Positions 42,690-52,456 of a stretch of DNA of 64,000 nucleotides are shown here, in pieces. The DNA is from Gammaproteobacteria bacterium (lineage in GTDB: Bacteria > Pseudomonadota > Gammaproteobacteria > DSM-19610). The notes under the pieces were generated by a model. It made no database searches and was not told the DNA's origin. It worked only from the letters and a program-made list of their open reading frames with translations. Positions within the stretch are counted from its first letter, which is position 1. Each line of letters starts with the position of its first letter. The stretch spans positions 1-64,000 of the forward strand of contig JAPHQV010000008.1 in assembly GCA_026197075.1 (NCBI GenBank), given 5' to 3'. A program made the translations under genes and the position numbers.

Positions 42690-44357
42690 ATGACCCCCTG
42701 GATGATCATCAGCTTCGCCGGCGGCATCGGCCTGTTCCTGCTGGGCATGAAACTCATGACCGACGGCCTCAAGGTGGCGGCGGGCGATGCCCTGCGTGAC
42801 ATCCTGGCCGGCTGGACCGCCACCCCCCTGCGCGGCCTGTCTTCCGGCATCCTGATCACCGCCATGGTGCAGTCCTCGAGCGCGGTGATCTTCGCCACCA
42901 TCGGCTTCGTCAATGCCGGCCTGCTCACCCTGATCCAGGCGGTGGGCGTCATCTATGGCAGCAATCTCGGCACCACCATCACCAGCTGGCTGGTGGCCCT
43001 GATCGGTTTCAAGATGGACCTGCAGCTGCTGTCCCTGCCCGCCATCGCCCTGGGTATGGTGTTGCAGATCAGTGGCGGCGGCCGCCGCACCGCCCTGGGC
43101 CAGGCCCTGGCGGGTTTCGGCATCTTCTTCATGGGCATCGATGTGCTCAAGGATACCTTTGCCGGCCTGGAACAACAGATCCCCTTCGACGCCCTGGGCG
43201 ACACCGGCCAGCTCGGCCTGCTGCTGTTCGTGTTCATCGGCATCCTGCTTACCGTGGCCATGCAATCCTCCAGCGCCGCCCTCGCCGTCACCCTGACGGC
43301 AGCGGCGAGTGGCGTCATCCCCCTCACGGCCGCCGCCGCCGTGGTGATCGGCGCCAACGTGGGCACCACCTCCACGGCAGCCTTTGCCGTGCTCGGCGCC
43401 ACTCCCGCGGCCAAGCGCGCCGCCCTGGCCCATGTGCTGTTCAATCTGGTTACCGGCGTGGTGGCCTTCCTGACCCTGCCGCTGCTGCTCTGGCTGGTGC
43501 ATGGCATCACTCTGTTGCTGGGACTGGCCGAGGCACCGGCCACCTCGCTGGCTATCTTCCATACCCTCACCAAGCTGCTCGGCGTGCTGATCCTGTGGCC
43601 GGTCACACCCAGACTGGTGGACTTTCTTGGCAATCGCTTCCGCACCGCCGAGGAAGACGAAAGCCGCCCCCGCCACCTGGATGGCAACGTCCTCACCACG
43701 CCCGGACTGGCCCTGGATGCCCTGTACATGGAAACCCTGCGCATCGGTGCCATCGCGCGGCGTGCCGCCAAGGATGCCCTCAACACCGAGACGGCGCCCG
43801 GCCAGCGCCTGGAGCAGGATCGCCGCGCCGTGGACCAGCTGGTGCTGGCGCTGGGTGAATTCACCAACCAGGCACAGCGCGTGGACCTGCCCAAGAGTAT
43901 GAGCGGGCTATTCCCCCACATCCTGCGCGTGACCCAGTACTACAGCGACATGAGCGAACGCGCCACCGGCATCGCCGCCATGCAGGCGCGCCTGACCAGC
44001 ATTTCCGACACCCAGCTGGCAGACCACTTGGCCCGCTTCAAAGGTGCGGCGGTGGAACTGCTCGACAGTACCGACGTGGAACGGGAGGACTTCTCCGCCA
44101 CGACCTGCACGGAGCGTTTGCACCAGCGTCTGATCGAATACCAGGAACTCAAGAGCCACTTGCTGCGTGCCGGCAGCGAGGGGCGACTCTCCATCCGCCA
44201 GATGGTGGCACGTTTGGACGAAGCCAGCGCCATCCGCCGCATGCTGGAACAGGCGGTAAAGGCCACCCCCTACCTGGAGGAAGTCCGTCAGACCCTGCGC
44301 CACCATGACGGGGAAGAGACGGAGCCGGCCGGCAATGAAGCGGGGAGTGAAGAGTGA
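42690..44357 (+). CDS. Na+/phosphate cotransporter family protein with PhoU-like tail
   Basis: 555-residue inner-membrane protein with two inverted Na_Pi_cotrans repeats in residues about 1-315, each with the QSSSA motif (MVQSSSAVIFATIG and AMQSSSAALAVTL). A cytoplasmic helical C-terminal part (about 335-545) resembles PhoU. Likely takes up or exports phosphate with sodium, as YjbB does in E. coli; direction is not clear from sequence. The stop overlaps the GTG of hypF by four bases (GTGA). Confidence 0.92.
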   Translation: MTPWMIISFAGGIGLFLLGMKLMTDGLKVAAGDALRDILAGWTATPLRGLSSGILITAMVQSSSAVIFATIGFVNAGLLTLIQAVGVIYGSNLGTTITSWLVALIGFKMDLQLLSLPAIALGMVLQISGGGRRTALGQALAGFGIFFMGIDVLKDTFAGLEQQIPFDALGDTGQLGLLLFVFIGILLTVAMQSSSAALAVTLTAAASGVIPLTAAAAVVIGANVGTTSTAAFAVLGATPAAKRAALAHVLFNLVTGVVAFLTLPLLLWLVHGITLLLGLAEAPATSLAIFHTLTKLLGVLILWPVTPRLVDFLGNRFRTAEEDESRPRHLDGNVLTTPGLALDALYMETLRIGAIARRAAKDALNTETAPGQRLEQDRRAVDQLVLALGEFTNQAQRVDLPKSMSGLFPHILRVTQYYSDMSERATGIAAMQARLTSISDTQLADHLARFKGAAVELLDSTDVEREDFSATTCTERLHQRLIEYQELKSHLLRAGSEGRLSIRQMVARLDEASAIRRMLEQAVKATPYLEEVRQTLRHHDGEETEPAGNEAGSEE

Positions 44358-46627
44358 AGGATGAGGAGCATCAAGCCTCGCACACGGTGCGTCTCGTTCT
44401 CGATGGCCGGGTGCAGGGTGTGGGTTTCCGGCCCTTTGTCTACCGGCTCGCGCTCCGGCATGGCCTGCGGGGCTGGGTATGCAACCGGCTCGGGGAGGTG
44501 GAGATCCTGGTGCAGGGAGGCGCGGCGGCCATCGCGGCTTTCCGCCGCGCTCTGCTGGAACAGGCTCCGCCACTGGCACAACCCCGGTTGCGTACGGAAC
44601 AAACCCTGCCGCCGGAACCCTTGCCGGATTTCGAGATCCGCGCCAGCCATGCGGATCATCCGGCGCGCATTCATCTGCCACCCGATTATTTCGCCTGCGC
44701 GGACTGCATCGCGGAGATTCAGGATCCGAGCCAGCGCCGCTACCGCTATCCCTTCACCAACTGCACCCAGTGTGGTCCGCGCTACACCCTGATCCGCGCC
44801 CTGCCCTACGACCGGCCCAACACGGCGCTGGCGGACTTTCCCCTGTGCGCGGACTGCGCATCGGAATACCGCGATCCCGCCGACCGTCGCTTCCATGCCG
44901 AACCCCTGGCCTGCCCGGCCTGTGGACCACGACTGAGCTTCGTCGTACCGGGAACGACGCCTATCCAGGACAACGAGGACGCCCTGCGTGCCGCCGTGAA
45001 TGCCTTGCGCCGGCAAGCCGTGCTGGCCATCAAGGGCGTTGGCGGCTATCACCTGGTGTGTGATGCCGGCAACGATGCCGCCATCGCCGACTTGCGCACC
45101 CGCAAGCAGCGACCCCACAAGCCCCTGGCGGTGATGTTTCCCACCCGGGGCATGGATGGAATGGAGGCCCTTGCTGACTGTGTCGAACTCGATGATGCGA
45201 CCCGGACCCTGCTGCAAAGCGCTGCACGGCCCATCGTACTGGCGCGCCGCCGCGATACCTGCCCCCTGTCCTCCCTGCTGGCGCCAGGCCTGTGCGAGCT
45301 GGGCGTGATGCTGCCCTACAGTCCACTGCATCACTTGTTGCTGAGTGATTTCGACGCGCCCCTGGTCATGACCTCGGGCAACCTCAGTGGCGAGCCGGTG
45401 TTGACCGACAATGACGAAGCGGAACGGCGCCTGGCCGGTATCGCCGATGCCTTCCTGCACCACGATCGGCCCATCGTCCGTCCGGCGGACGATTCGGTCT
45501 ATCGCGCCAGTGCCGGCCGGCTGCGGCCGCTGCGCCTGGGACGTGGCACGGCACCACTGGAACGGGAATTGAACGCGCCGGTCGCGCAACCCACCCTGGC
45601 CGTGGGCGCCCACCTGAAGAACACCATCGCCCTCGCCTGGGACGACCGGGTGGTGATCTCGCCCCACATCGGTGACATGGGCACGCGCCGCAGCCTGGAG
45701 GTCTTCACCCGCCTGGTGGAAGACCTGCAACAGCTGTACCAGGTGCAGGCCGAACGGCTGGTATGCGATGCCCATCCCGATTACAGCAGCAGCCGCTGGG
45801 CCCGGGATGCCGGCCTACCGCTGCAACGAGTACTGCATCACCATGCCCACGCCAGCGCCCTGGCCGGGGAATGGGCGCTCGAGTCGCCGAGCCTGGTATT
45901 CACCTGGGACGGCACCGGATTGGGCGATGCGCAGCAGCTCTGGGGTGGCGAGGCCTTCCTGGGCCGGCCGGGACAGTGGCGGCGCGTCGCCAGCCTGCGC
46001 CCCTTTCGCCTGCCGGGCGGGGAAAAGGCCGGGCGCGAACCCTGGCGCAGCGCCGCGGCCCTGTGCTGGGAAACGGGCCACACGCCTCCCTTTCTGCCCG
46101 CGCAGGCCGACCTCGCCCATCAGGCCTGGCAGCGCGGTGTGCATGCACCCTGGAGCAGTGCGGCGGGAAGACTGTTCGATGCCGCCGCCAGCCTGTTGGG
46201 TATCACCCAGCAGGCCAGCTTCGAGGCACAGGGTCCCATGCAGCTGGAGGCCATGGCGAGCGAAGGCCAGGCCATCCCCCTGCCACTGCGCCGACACGAA
46301 GGTGTGCTGGAGCTGGACTGGGCACCGCTGCTGCCCGCTATGATGGAGGCAGGCCGTTCCGTGCCACAACGGGCCGCGGACCTGCATCTGAGCCTGGCCC
46401 TGGGCATCCGCGACCAGGCCCTGGCCCTTGCGCAGCAACATGAATTCCAGCAGATTGGCCTGTGTGGTGGCGTGTTTCAGAATGCGCGGCTGGCTGGGCT
46501 CAGCCGTGACGCACTGGTGGCCGCGGGTTTTCGCGTCTTCATCCCGGAAGCCCTGCCTCTGAACGATGCCGCCATCAGTTTCGGCCAGATCATCGAAAGC
46601 GCCGCCCAACCTCCACACAGGACCTGA
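44354..46627 (+). CDS. hypF: Carbamoyltransferase HypF, [NiFe]-hydrogenase maturation
   Basis: Makes the carbamoyl group that becomes the cyanide ligands of the [NiFe] centre. 757 residues: acylphosphatase domain (GRVQGVGFRPFVYRLA), two zinc fingers (CADCIAE...NCTQCGPRYT and CADCASE...ACPACGP), a YrdC-like domain (AVLAIKGVGGYHLVCDA), and a Kae1-like domain with HHHAHASAL and GGVFQNARLAG. GTG 44354 overlaps the previous stop. hypE follows immediately. hypABCD and hydrogenase genes are not in the window. Confidence 0.95.
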   Translation: MKDEEHQASHTVRLVLDGRVQGVGFRPFVYRLALRHGLRGWVCNRLGEVEILVQGGAAAIAAFRRALLEQAPPLAQPRLRTEQTLPPEPLPDFEIRASHADHPARIHLPPDYFACADCIAEIQDPSQRRYRYPFTNCTQCGPRYTLIRALPYDRPNTALADFPLCADCASEYRDPADRRFHAEPLACPACGPRLSFVVPGTTPIQDNEDALRAAVNALRRQAVLAIKGVGGYHLVCDAGNDAAIADLRTRKQRPHKPLAVMFPTRGMDGMEALADCVELDDATRTLLQSAARPIVLARRRDTCPLSSLLAPGLCELGVMLPYSPLHHLLLSDFDAPLVMTSGNLSGEPVLTDNDEAERRLAGIADAFLHHDRPIVRPADDSVYRASAGRLRPLRLGRGTAPLERELNAPVAQPTLAVGAHLKNTIALAWDDRVVISPHIGDMGTRRSLEVFTRLVEDLQQLYQVQAERLVCDAHPDYSSSRWARDAGLPLQRVLHHHAHASALAGEWALESPSLVFTWDGTGLGDAQQLWGGEAFLGRPGQWRRVASLRPFRLPGGEKAGREPWRSAAALCWETGHTPPFLPAQADLAHQAWQRGVHAPWSSAAGRLFDAAASLLGITQQASFEAQGPMQLEAMASEGQAIPLPLRRHEGVLELDWAPLLPAMMEAGRSVPQRAADLHLSLALGIRDQALALAQQHEFQQIGLCGGVFQNARLAGLSRDALVAAGFRVFIPEALPLNDAAISFGQIIESAAQPPHRT

Positions 46628-46628
46628 T

Positions 46629-47630
46629 ATGGACAGCCACATCACCCTCGCCCACGGCAACGGCGGTCGCTACATGCGCGAACTCATCGACGAGGTGTTC
46701 GCGCGCCACCTCGGCAACCCGGAGCTGGATGTGCAGGCCGATGCCGTGCCCATCGAACTCGGCGCCGGCATACCCCTGATGACCACCGACGGCTTCACGG
46801 TGCAGCCCCTGGAATTCCCCGGCGGCAATATCGGTTCCCTGGCGGTGCACGGCACCACCAACGACCTGGCGGTGGCCGGCGCCATTCCGATCTGCCTGAC
46901 CCTCAACGCCTTCATCGAGGAAGGTCTGGAGACGGCGCGGCTGGAACGCATCATTGTTGCCCTGGCCGAGGCTGCGCGCGAAATCGACGTACGGGTGGTG
47001 GCCGGTGACACCAAGGTGCTGCCCCGCGGCGAGGGCGGCGGCCTGTATCTGGCCACCACCGGCATCGGCCTGCGTGCGCCCGGGGTGGACCTGGGCCTGC
47101 ATCACATCCGGCCCGGCGACCGCCTGCTGGTGAGCGGCCCGGTGGGCGACCACGGCATCGCCGTCATGCTGGCCCGGGAGCAGTTTGGCCTGCGCGGCGA
47201 CCTGCAGTCCGACTCCGCCAGCGTGCTGCCCCTGACGCGCGTCCTGCTACAGGCGCCCGGCCTGCGCTTCATGCGCGACCCCACCCGTGGCGGCCTGGCC
47301 ACGGTGGCACACGAGATCGCCCGTGCCACCGGCCTGGGGGTACGCCTGGAGCAGGAACGGATCCCGGTGCGCGACCCCGTGCAATCGGTGTGCGACATGC
47401 TGGGCTACGATCCCCTGTTCCTGGCCTGCGAGGGCCGCGTGGTGGCGGTGGTGGCGGCCGAGGCCGCCGCGGAGCTGCTGGTGCGCTGGCAGGCCCTGCC
47501 CCAGGGCCGTGACGCCCGCGACATCGGCACCATCGAGGCCAGCCACGGTCACGTGGTGCTGGTCACGCCGCTGGGTGGAGAGCGCATCCTCGAGGAACTG
47601 GAGGACGACCCCCTGCCACGAATCTGCTAG
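46629..47630 (+). CDS. hypE: Carbamoyl dehydratase HypE
   Basis: Converts the carbamoyl group received from HypF on its C-terminal cysteine to thiocyanate for [NiFe] cyanide ligands. 333 residues with AHGNGGRYMRELI at the start, TTDGFTVQPLEFPGG, GDTKVLP, MRDPTRGGLATV, and the required C-terminal end PRIC. It starts one base after the hypF stop. The pair is in the usual order, but without hypABCD. Confidence 0.96.
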   Translation: MDSHITLAHGNGGRYMRELIDEVFARHLGNPELDVQADAVPIELGAGIPLMTTDGFTVQPLEFPGGNIGSLAVHGTTNDLAVAGAIPICLTLNAFIEEGLETARLERIIVALAEAAREIDVRVVAGDTKVLPRGEGGGLYLATTGIGLRAPGVDLGLHHIRPGDRLLVSGPVGDHGIAVMLAREQFGLRGDLQSDSASVLPLTRVLLQAPGLRFMRDPTRGGLATVAHEIARATGLGVRLEQERIPVRDPVQSVCDMLGYDPLFLACEGRVVAVVAAEAAAELLVRWQALPQGRDARDIGTIEASHGHVVLVTPLGGERILEELEDDPLPRIC

Positions 47631-47633
47631 TTG

Positions 47634-47675
47634 TTGATCCGTATCAATGTGGTTCCAACGGCATCTGTCAATAAT
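47634..47675 (+). promoter_or_regulatory. FNR/ANR-type class II promoter
   Basis: TTGAT-CCGT-ATCAA at 47634-47647 is a perfect FNR-type box. AATAAT at 47670-47675 fits a -10 box. A start near 47682 puts the box centre 41.5 bases upstream, the standard position for FNR-dependent activation. The downstream gene begins at 47734. Confidence 0.75.
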
Positions 47676-47733
47676 CCCGGCAGATGAATGAACCATTTCC
47701 CCGCCCGGCGTGGAGCGAAGGGGATCCCGGACC

Positions 47734-49374
47734 ATGACACTACAGGTACACAGACCCGGCATGCCGCAACACCCGGTGACAGACAGCGACGGGCTTCGGA
47801 CGCTGGTGCAGAACCTGTGTCACAGGGAGCTGTTTGCCCACCCGGTAGATGATTTCCAGGTGATCGAGACCCATATCTCCTGTCTCCTGCTCACCGGCCC
47901 CTACGTCTACAAATTCAAGAAACCGGTCGACCTGGGCTTCCTGGATTTCAGCAGTCCGGAGGCGCGCCACTTCTACTGCGAGGAGGAACTGCGCCTCAAC
48001 GGCCAGCTGTCCCCCGAACTGTACCAGGGCCTGGTGCGGGTAACCGGGGATATCGAACATCCCGAACTGGACGGCGGCGGACCGCTGCTGGAATACGCGG
48101 TCAGGATGCGCCAGTTCCCGGAAGCACAACGCCTGGATCATGTGGCCGAGCGGGGTGAACTGAAACCGGAACATATCGATGCCCTGGCCGACCTGTTGGC
48201 TGACTTCCACCTCCACAGCCCCTCGGCCCCGCAGGACAGCCGCTTCGGCGAACCGGCCGAGGTACGCCGACCGGTGCTGGAGAATTTCAGCCAGATATCC
48301 CCCTTGCTGAACCATGCCGAGCAGCGCGCCATGCTTGACGAGGTACGCCAATGGACGGAACAGACCCTGTTGATGCTGCAGGAGGATTTCCAGCAGCGCC
48401 GCCACGACGGCTGGGTACGTGAATGCCACGGGGATCTGCACCTGGGGAATATCGCCCTGTTCGAGGGACGGGTCACCCTGTTCGATCGTCTGGAGTTCAG
48501 TCCCGCCCTGCGCTGGATCGATGTCATGAGCGATCTCGCATTCCTGATCATGGACCTGCGCCAGCGCGGGCAGCACCAGCTCGCCATGCGCCTGCTGAAC
48601 CGCTACCTGGAACAGAGCGGGGATTACCTGGGATTGGGTGTCCTGCGCTTCTACGTGATCTACCGTGCCATGGTACGCGCCAAGGTGGCCATACTGCAGG
48701 CGCGGCAACGGGTGGAACAGGGCCTGGATGCCACGGGACAGACAGAGGAATTCATCCATTACCTGCGTACCGCGCGGGACTACACCCGACCCGCCGCCAC
48801 GGCACCGCTGATCATCACCCATGGCCTGTCCGGTTCCGGCAAGAGCTGGCTGGGTGCCCAACTGGCCGAGTCACTGGGTGCGCTGCGCTTGCGTTCCGAT
48901 GTGGAGCGCAAGCGACTGTTCGCGCTGCAGCCCACCGACCGGGTACCCAGCGCCGTGGGCCAGGGCCTCTACCAGCCCGACGTCAGTCGCGAAACCTATC
49001 GGCGCCTGCACGCCGCCGCCTACATGGTGCTGGATGCCGGCTGCCCGGTCATTCTCGACGCCACCTTCCTGGACCGGGAGCAGCGGGATCTCATGCGGCG
49101 CCTGGCGCAGACCTCCGGTGCGCCCTTCATCATCCTCGATGTGCGCGCGCCCGAAGCGATACTGCGGGCACGCATCCTGGCCCGCCACCAGGAGCAGCGC
49201 GACGCCTCCGATGCCGACTTGAAGGTGCTGGAACACCAGCTCGAGAAACAGGATCCGCTGAGCGAGGAAGAACAGACCTACACGTTAGCAGTCGACAATG
49301 TGGATGGCCTGGACCTGGAACAGGTCATGAAGGATATCCAGGCCAGGGTGCGCAACCAGATGTCGCAACGCTGA
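47734..49374 (+). CDS. Fusion of phosphotransferase-like and AAA/P-loop kinase domains
   Basis: 546 residues in two parts. The N-terminal ~330 residues resemble aminoglycoside phosphotransferase/protein kinase folds, with YKFKKPVDLGF, catalytic loop CHGDLHLGNI and metal-binding LFDRLEF. The C-terminal part (from about 340) has Walker A HGLSGSGKSW and the pattern of P-loop kinases (AAA_33), including ILDATFLDREQR. Such fusions occur widely in proteobacteria, often near redox or anaerobic-stress genes, with unproven substrate. A perfect FNR-type box with correctly spaced -10 lies before it, suggesting induction at low oxygen. ATG 47734 preferred over GTG 47710. Confidence 0.85.
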   Translation: MTLQVHRPGMPQHPVTDSDGLRTLVQNLCHRELFAHPVDDFQVIETHISCLLLTGPYVYKFKKPVDLGFLDFSSPEARHFYCEEELRLNGQLSPELYQGLVRVTGDIEHPELDGGGPLLEYAVRMRQFPEAQRLDHVAERGELKPEHIDALADLLADFHLHSPSAPQDSRFGEPAEVRRPVLENFSQISPLLNHAEQRAMLDEVRQWTEQTLLMLQEDFQQRRHDGWVRECHGDLHLGNIALFEGRVTLFDRLEFSPALRWIDVMSDLAFLIMDLRQRGQHQLAMRLLNRYLEQSGDYLGLGVLRFYVIYRAMVRAKVAILQARQRVEQGLDATGQTEEFIHYLRTARDYTRPAATAPLIITHGLSGSGKSWLGAQLAESLGALRLRSDVERKRLFALQPTDRVPSAVGQGLYQPDVSRETYRRLHAAAYMVLDAGCPVILDATFLDREQRDLMRRLAQTSGAPFIILDVRAPEAILRARILARHQEQRDASDADLKVLEHQLEKQDPLSEEEQTYTLAVDNVDGLDLEQVMKDIQARVRNQMSQR

Positions 49375-49391
49375 CCAGCTGCTGTCGGGCT

Positions 49392-50906
49392 TCAGCTCGA
49401 CACGCGCCGGCGCCATAAGACCACAAGCGCCAACACCAGCAACGCTCCGCTCACCACCGGCCAGTTCCCCCACATGACATAGGGGGTGGCGCCAGTGCGT
49501 GGCTGCACCGGGCCGGTCAGCACCGCCACCTCGAACTGGGGGCTGCGCTGCACCACCCGGCCGCGCTCATCGATGATGGCGGAGATGCCGGTGTTGGTGG
49601 CGCGCAGCAGGTAACGCCCCGTTTCCCGCGCGCGCATGCGGGCGATTTCCAGGTGTTGGTGGGGCGCCAGGGAATCACCGAACCAGCCATCGTTACTGAC
49701 ATTCACCAGCAGGGCCGCGTCGGGCAGGGCACGAATGATCTCCTCGCCAAAGGCCACTTCATAGCAGATGGAAGTGCCGACGGCATGGCCGGCGGCCTGC
49801 AACAGTGGCTGGTCCGGCGCGCCGCGGGAAAAATCCGCCATGGCCAGATCGATGGCCGTCAGGAATCGTTCCAGCAGTGGCCGCCAGGGCATGTACTCGC
49901 CGAAGGGCACCAGGTGCTGCTTGTGGTAGAAGCGGTGCTGCTCTCCCACGGACATGACGGCATTGAAGTATTCCCAGCGCTCGCGATCGAGCAAGGGGAT
50001 ACCGATGAGCAGGTCCACGTCCCAGCGTTCCGCCGCGGCCTGCAGCTGTGGCAGCAGGTCCTCTTCCACCTGGTGATAGAAGGCGGGAATCGCCGTCTCC
50101 GGCCAGATGATCAGTTGGCTGTCGCGGCTGTCGCGGGTCAGTTCCGCGTAGCGTTCCACGGTACTCATCTGCACTTCCGGCAGCCACTTCATGTCCTGGG
50201 CGATGTTGCCCTGCAGCAGGCTGGCCTGCACGGGCGCGCCATCGGCCCGGGTCCACTCGATACGCTCGACCGGCAGACCGATCACCAGCAGCAGGCCGGC
50301 CAGGGCCAGCCAGCCAGCCCCCCGCGACCGCCGCGGCTCCCGCCAGGCCAGCGCCAGCAAACCGGCCAGCAGGGCCGCAAGCCAGGAGACGCCATACACA
50401 CCCAGCAATGGCGCAAAACCCGCCAGCGGGGTTTCGATCTGGCTGTAACCCAGATTGAGCCAGGGAAACCCGGTGAACACCCAGCCCCGCAACCATTCCG
50501 CCAACACCCAGGCGGCGGGCAGCAGCAGCAGGTAGCGTGGCGCGCCCCGCCGCGGACCGAAACGATTCACGCCCCAGGCGAGCAGGGCCGGGTACAGGGC
50601 CAGGGCCAATACCATGGCGAAGGCCGCGGCCGCCGAGGCCAATACCCCGGCATTGCCGTAATAATGAATGCTGACATAGACCCAGGACACGCCGACGCCG
50701 AACAGACCGATGCCGTAACACCAGCCACGCAACAGGGCGCGTCGCGCCGGCAGATCCTGTAGCAGGAGAAAGAACGCGGCCAGGGACAACCAGGCCAGGG
50801 GGTAGAATCCGAAGGGGGCGTAGGCCAGGGGCAACAGGGCGCCGGCCAGCAAGGCGGCCGCCTCGCCCCATCCCAGCGGGCTCCGGGACAAAATACCCCG
50901 GATCAT
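49392..50906 (-). CDS. lnt: Apolipoprotein N-acyltransferase
   Basis: Adds the third acyl chain to the N-terminal cysteine of lipoproteins in the inner membrane. 504 residues: about seven N-terminal membrane segments, then a nitrilase-type domain with catalytic Glu in IIWPETAIP, Lys in YHKQHLVPFGEY and Cys in GTSICYEVAFGE. Last gene of miaB-ybeZ-ybeY-corC-lnt, separated from corC by a REP pair. Substrates made in this window include Lpp and LptE. Confidence 0.96.
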   Translation of the reverse strand: MIRGILSRSPLGWGEAAALLAGALLPLAYAPFGFYPLAWLSLAAFFLLLQDLPARRALLRGWCYGIGLFGVGVSWVYVSIHYYGNAGVLASAAAAFAMVLALALYPALLAWGVNRFGPRRGAPRYLLLLPAAWVLAEWLRGWVFTGFPWLNLGYSQIETPLAGFAPLLGVYGVSWLAALLAGLLALAWREPRRSRGAGWLALAGLLLVIGLPVERIEWTRADGAPVQASLLQGNIAQDMKWLPEVQMSTVERYAELTRDSRDSQLIIWPETAIPAFYHQVEEDLLPQLQAAAERWDVDLLIGIPLLDRERWEYFNAVMSVGEQHRFYHKQHLVPFGEYMPWRPLLERFLTAIDLAMADFSRGAPDQPLLQAAGHAVGTSICYEVAFGEEIIRALPDAALLVNVSNDGWFGDSLAPHQHLEIARMRARETGRYLLRATNTGISAIIDERGRVVQRSPQFEVAVLTGPVQPRTGATPYVMWGNWPVVSGALLVLALVVLWRRRVSS

Positions 50907-50914
50907 GACACCGC

Positions 50915-50985
50915 CCTGTAGGAGCGGCCTCTGGCCGCGAAGTGCCTGGCACGGGCTGTTCGCGGCCAGAGGCCGCTCCTACAGG
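50915..50985. repeat. REP element, inverted pair, between corC and lnt
   Basis: CCTGTAGGAGCGGCCTCTGG continues to CCGCGAA (50915-50941), with its exact complement at 50959-50985. Same family as 9675-9742 with slightly changed stem. It lies inside an operon, so may affect read-through or mRNA stability. Confidence 0.9.
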
Positions 50986-51023
50986 AGGGCGCAGTCGAAC
51001 GGAGACGATTCACGTCTGCTCCG

Positions 51024-51902
51024 TCAGGATACCGTGCCCGTGGCCGGCGCCGTCACCGGTGCCGGTAACACCGAAAGGTGCAGCATGTGCACCCGCCGGT
51101 TGTCGGCACGCAGCACCTTGAACAGGTAACGGTCGATGGTCACCGTTTCACCGCGCTTGGGAAGATGTCCGAATTCATGCACGAGCAGGCCCCCGATGGT
51201 GTCGAACTCCTCGTCGCTGAAACCGGCCTCGAAGTATTCATTGAAATCCTCGATGGGAGTCAAGGCCTTCACCGTGAAGTGAGTGGCACTGTGCTTGCGG
51301 ATGTAATAATCCTCGTCCAGGTCGTGTTCATCCTCGATCTCGCCGACGATCTGTTCCAGCACGTCCTCGATGGTCACCATGCCCGCCACACCGCCATACT
51401 CATCCACCACGATGGCAATATGGTTACGGTTGGCGCGGAACTCCTTGAGCAGGACATTGAGACGCTTGCTCTCCGGAATGAACACCGCCGGACGCAACAC
51501 CTCGCGGATATTGAAGGCCTCTTCGTTTCCGGCCACGAAATAGCGCAACAGGTCCTTGGCCAGCAGTATGCCCAGCACCTCGTCGCGACTCTCACCAATG
51601 ACGGGAAAACGGGAATGGCCCGTGTCGACGATGGCGGGCAACATTTGCTCGAGGGAGCTGTCGCGGTTCAGGACTTCCATCTGGGAGCGGGGAATCATGA
51701 TGTCGCGGGCCTGCATCTCCGACACCTGCAGCACACCCTCGATCATGGCCAGGGCATCTGCATCGAACAGGGCGCGACGCTGTGCATCGCGTAGCAGGCC
51801 AAGCAACTGCTCACGGTCCTTGGGCTCCGCCAGCAAAGCCTGGCTGATGCGATCACGCCAGGATCGCTGGGCGGAACCAGTACTAGGTCGATCTTCGTTC
51901 AT
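51024..51902 (-). CDS. corC: CBS-domain protein CorC/YbeX
   Basis: 292 residues with two CBS domains (MIPRSQMEVLNRDSSLEQ and PAVFIPESKRLNVLLKEF) followed by a CorC_HlyC transporter-associated domain (DEFDTIGGLLVHEFGHLPKRG split: EFDTIGGLLV, FGHLPKRG). Linked to magnesium/cobalt efflux and ribosome-related stress in enterobacteria; exact role is still debated. Downstream of ybeY by 56 bases in the conserved operon. Confidence 0.93.
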   Translation of the reverse strand: MNEDRPSTGSAQRSWRDRISQALLAEPKDREQLLGLLRDAQRRALFDADALAMIEGVLQVSEMQARDIMIPRSQMEVLNRDSSLEQMLPAIVDTGHSRFPVIGESRDEVLGILLAKDLLRYFVAGNEEAFNIREVLRPAVFIPESKRLNVLLKEFRANRNHIAIVVDEYGGVAGMVTIEDVLEQIVGEIEDEHDLDEDYYIRKHSATHFTVKALTPIEDFNEYFEAGFSDEEFDTIGGLLVHEFGHLPKRGETVTIDRYLFKVLRADNRRVHMLHLSVLPAPVTAPATGTVS

Positions 51903-51958
51903 GGGTATCGGTGTGCCCGTTCATTGCGCATTGCCTGATTACTACAGGAGCGGCAATG

Positions 51959-52456
51959 TCAGGCAGGGTCTGCCTCCTCGTGATAAGGGTCCGGATAGCC
52001 TAACCGGGCCAGGATTCGTCGTTCAAGTCCTTCCATTTCCGCGGCCCCGGCATCGCTCTGGTGATCATAGCCCTGCAGGTGCAGGGTGCCATGCACCACC
52101 AGGTGGGCCCAGTGGGCCGGTTCCGACTTGCCCTGCTCCGCGGCCTCGCGCCGCACCACGGGGGCGCAGATCACCAGGTCACCCAGCAGACGCGTCTCTT
52201 CCACCTCTGGCGGCATGTCGAAAGGAAAGGACAGTACATTGGTGGGGCCGTTCTTGCCGCGGTAGGCTTCGTTCAATTCGGCGCTCTCGGCCTCGTCCAC
52301 CAGACGAATGACCAATTCCACGCCGTGGTTCTCCTTCTCCAGGGCCGCCTCGACCCAGTGCAGCAATTGTTCGGGCGCGGGCAGATCCGTGGCTTCCAGG
52401 GCCTGCTGGAAATCCAGGGTCGCCGCCATACCGGACACCACCACAGGCTCAATCAT
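51959..52456 (-). CDS. ybeY: Endoribonuclease YbeY
   Basis: Zinc-dependent single-strand endoribonuclease for rRNA maturation and quality control. 165 residues with the family motif [11 protein letters not shown] that binds zinc. ATG 52456 (MIEPVVV) overlaps the ybeZ stop by eight bases, indicating coupling; an upstream extension in frame has no homology. Confidence 0.95.
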   Translation of the reverse strand: MIEPVVVSGMAATLDFQQALEATDLPAPEQLLHWVEAALEKENHGVELVIRLVDEAESAELNEAYRGKNGPTNVLSFPFDMPPEVEETRLLGDLVICAPVVRREAAEQGKSEPAHWAHLVVHGTLHLQGYDHQSDAGAAEMEGLERRILARLGYPDPYHEEADPA

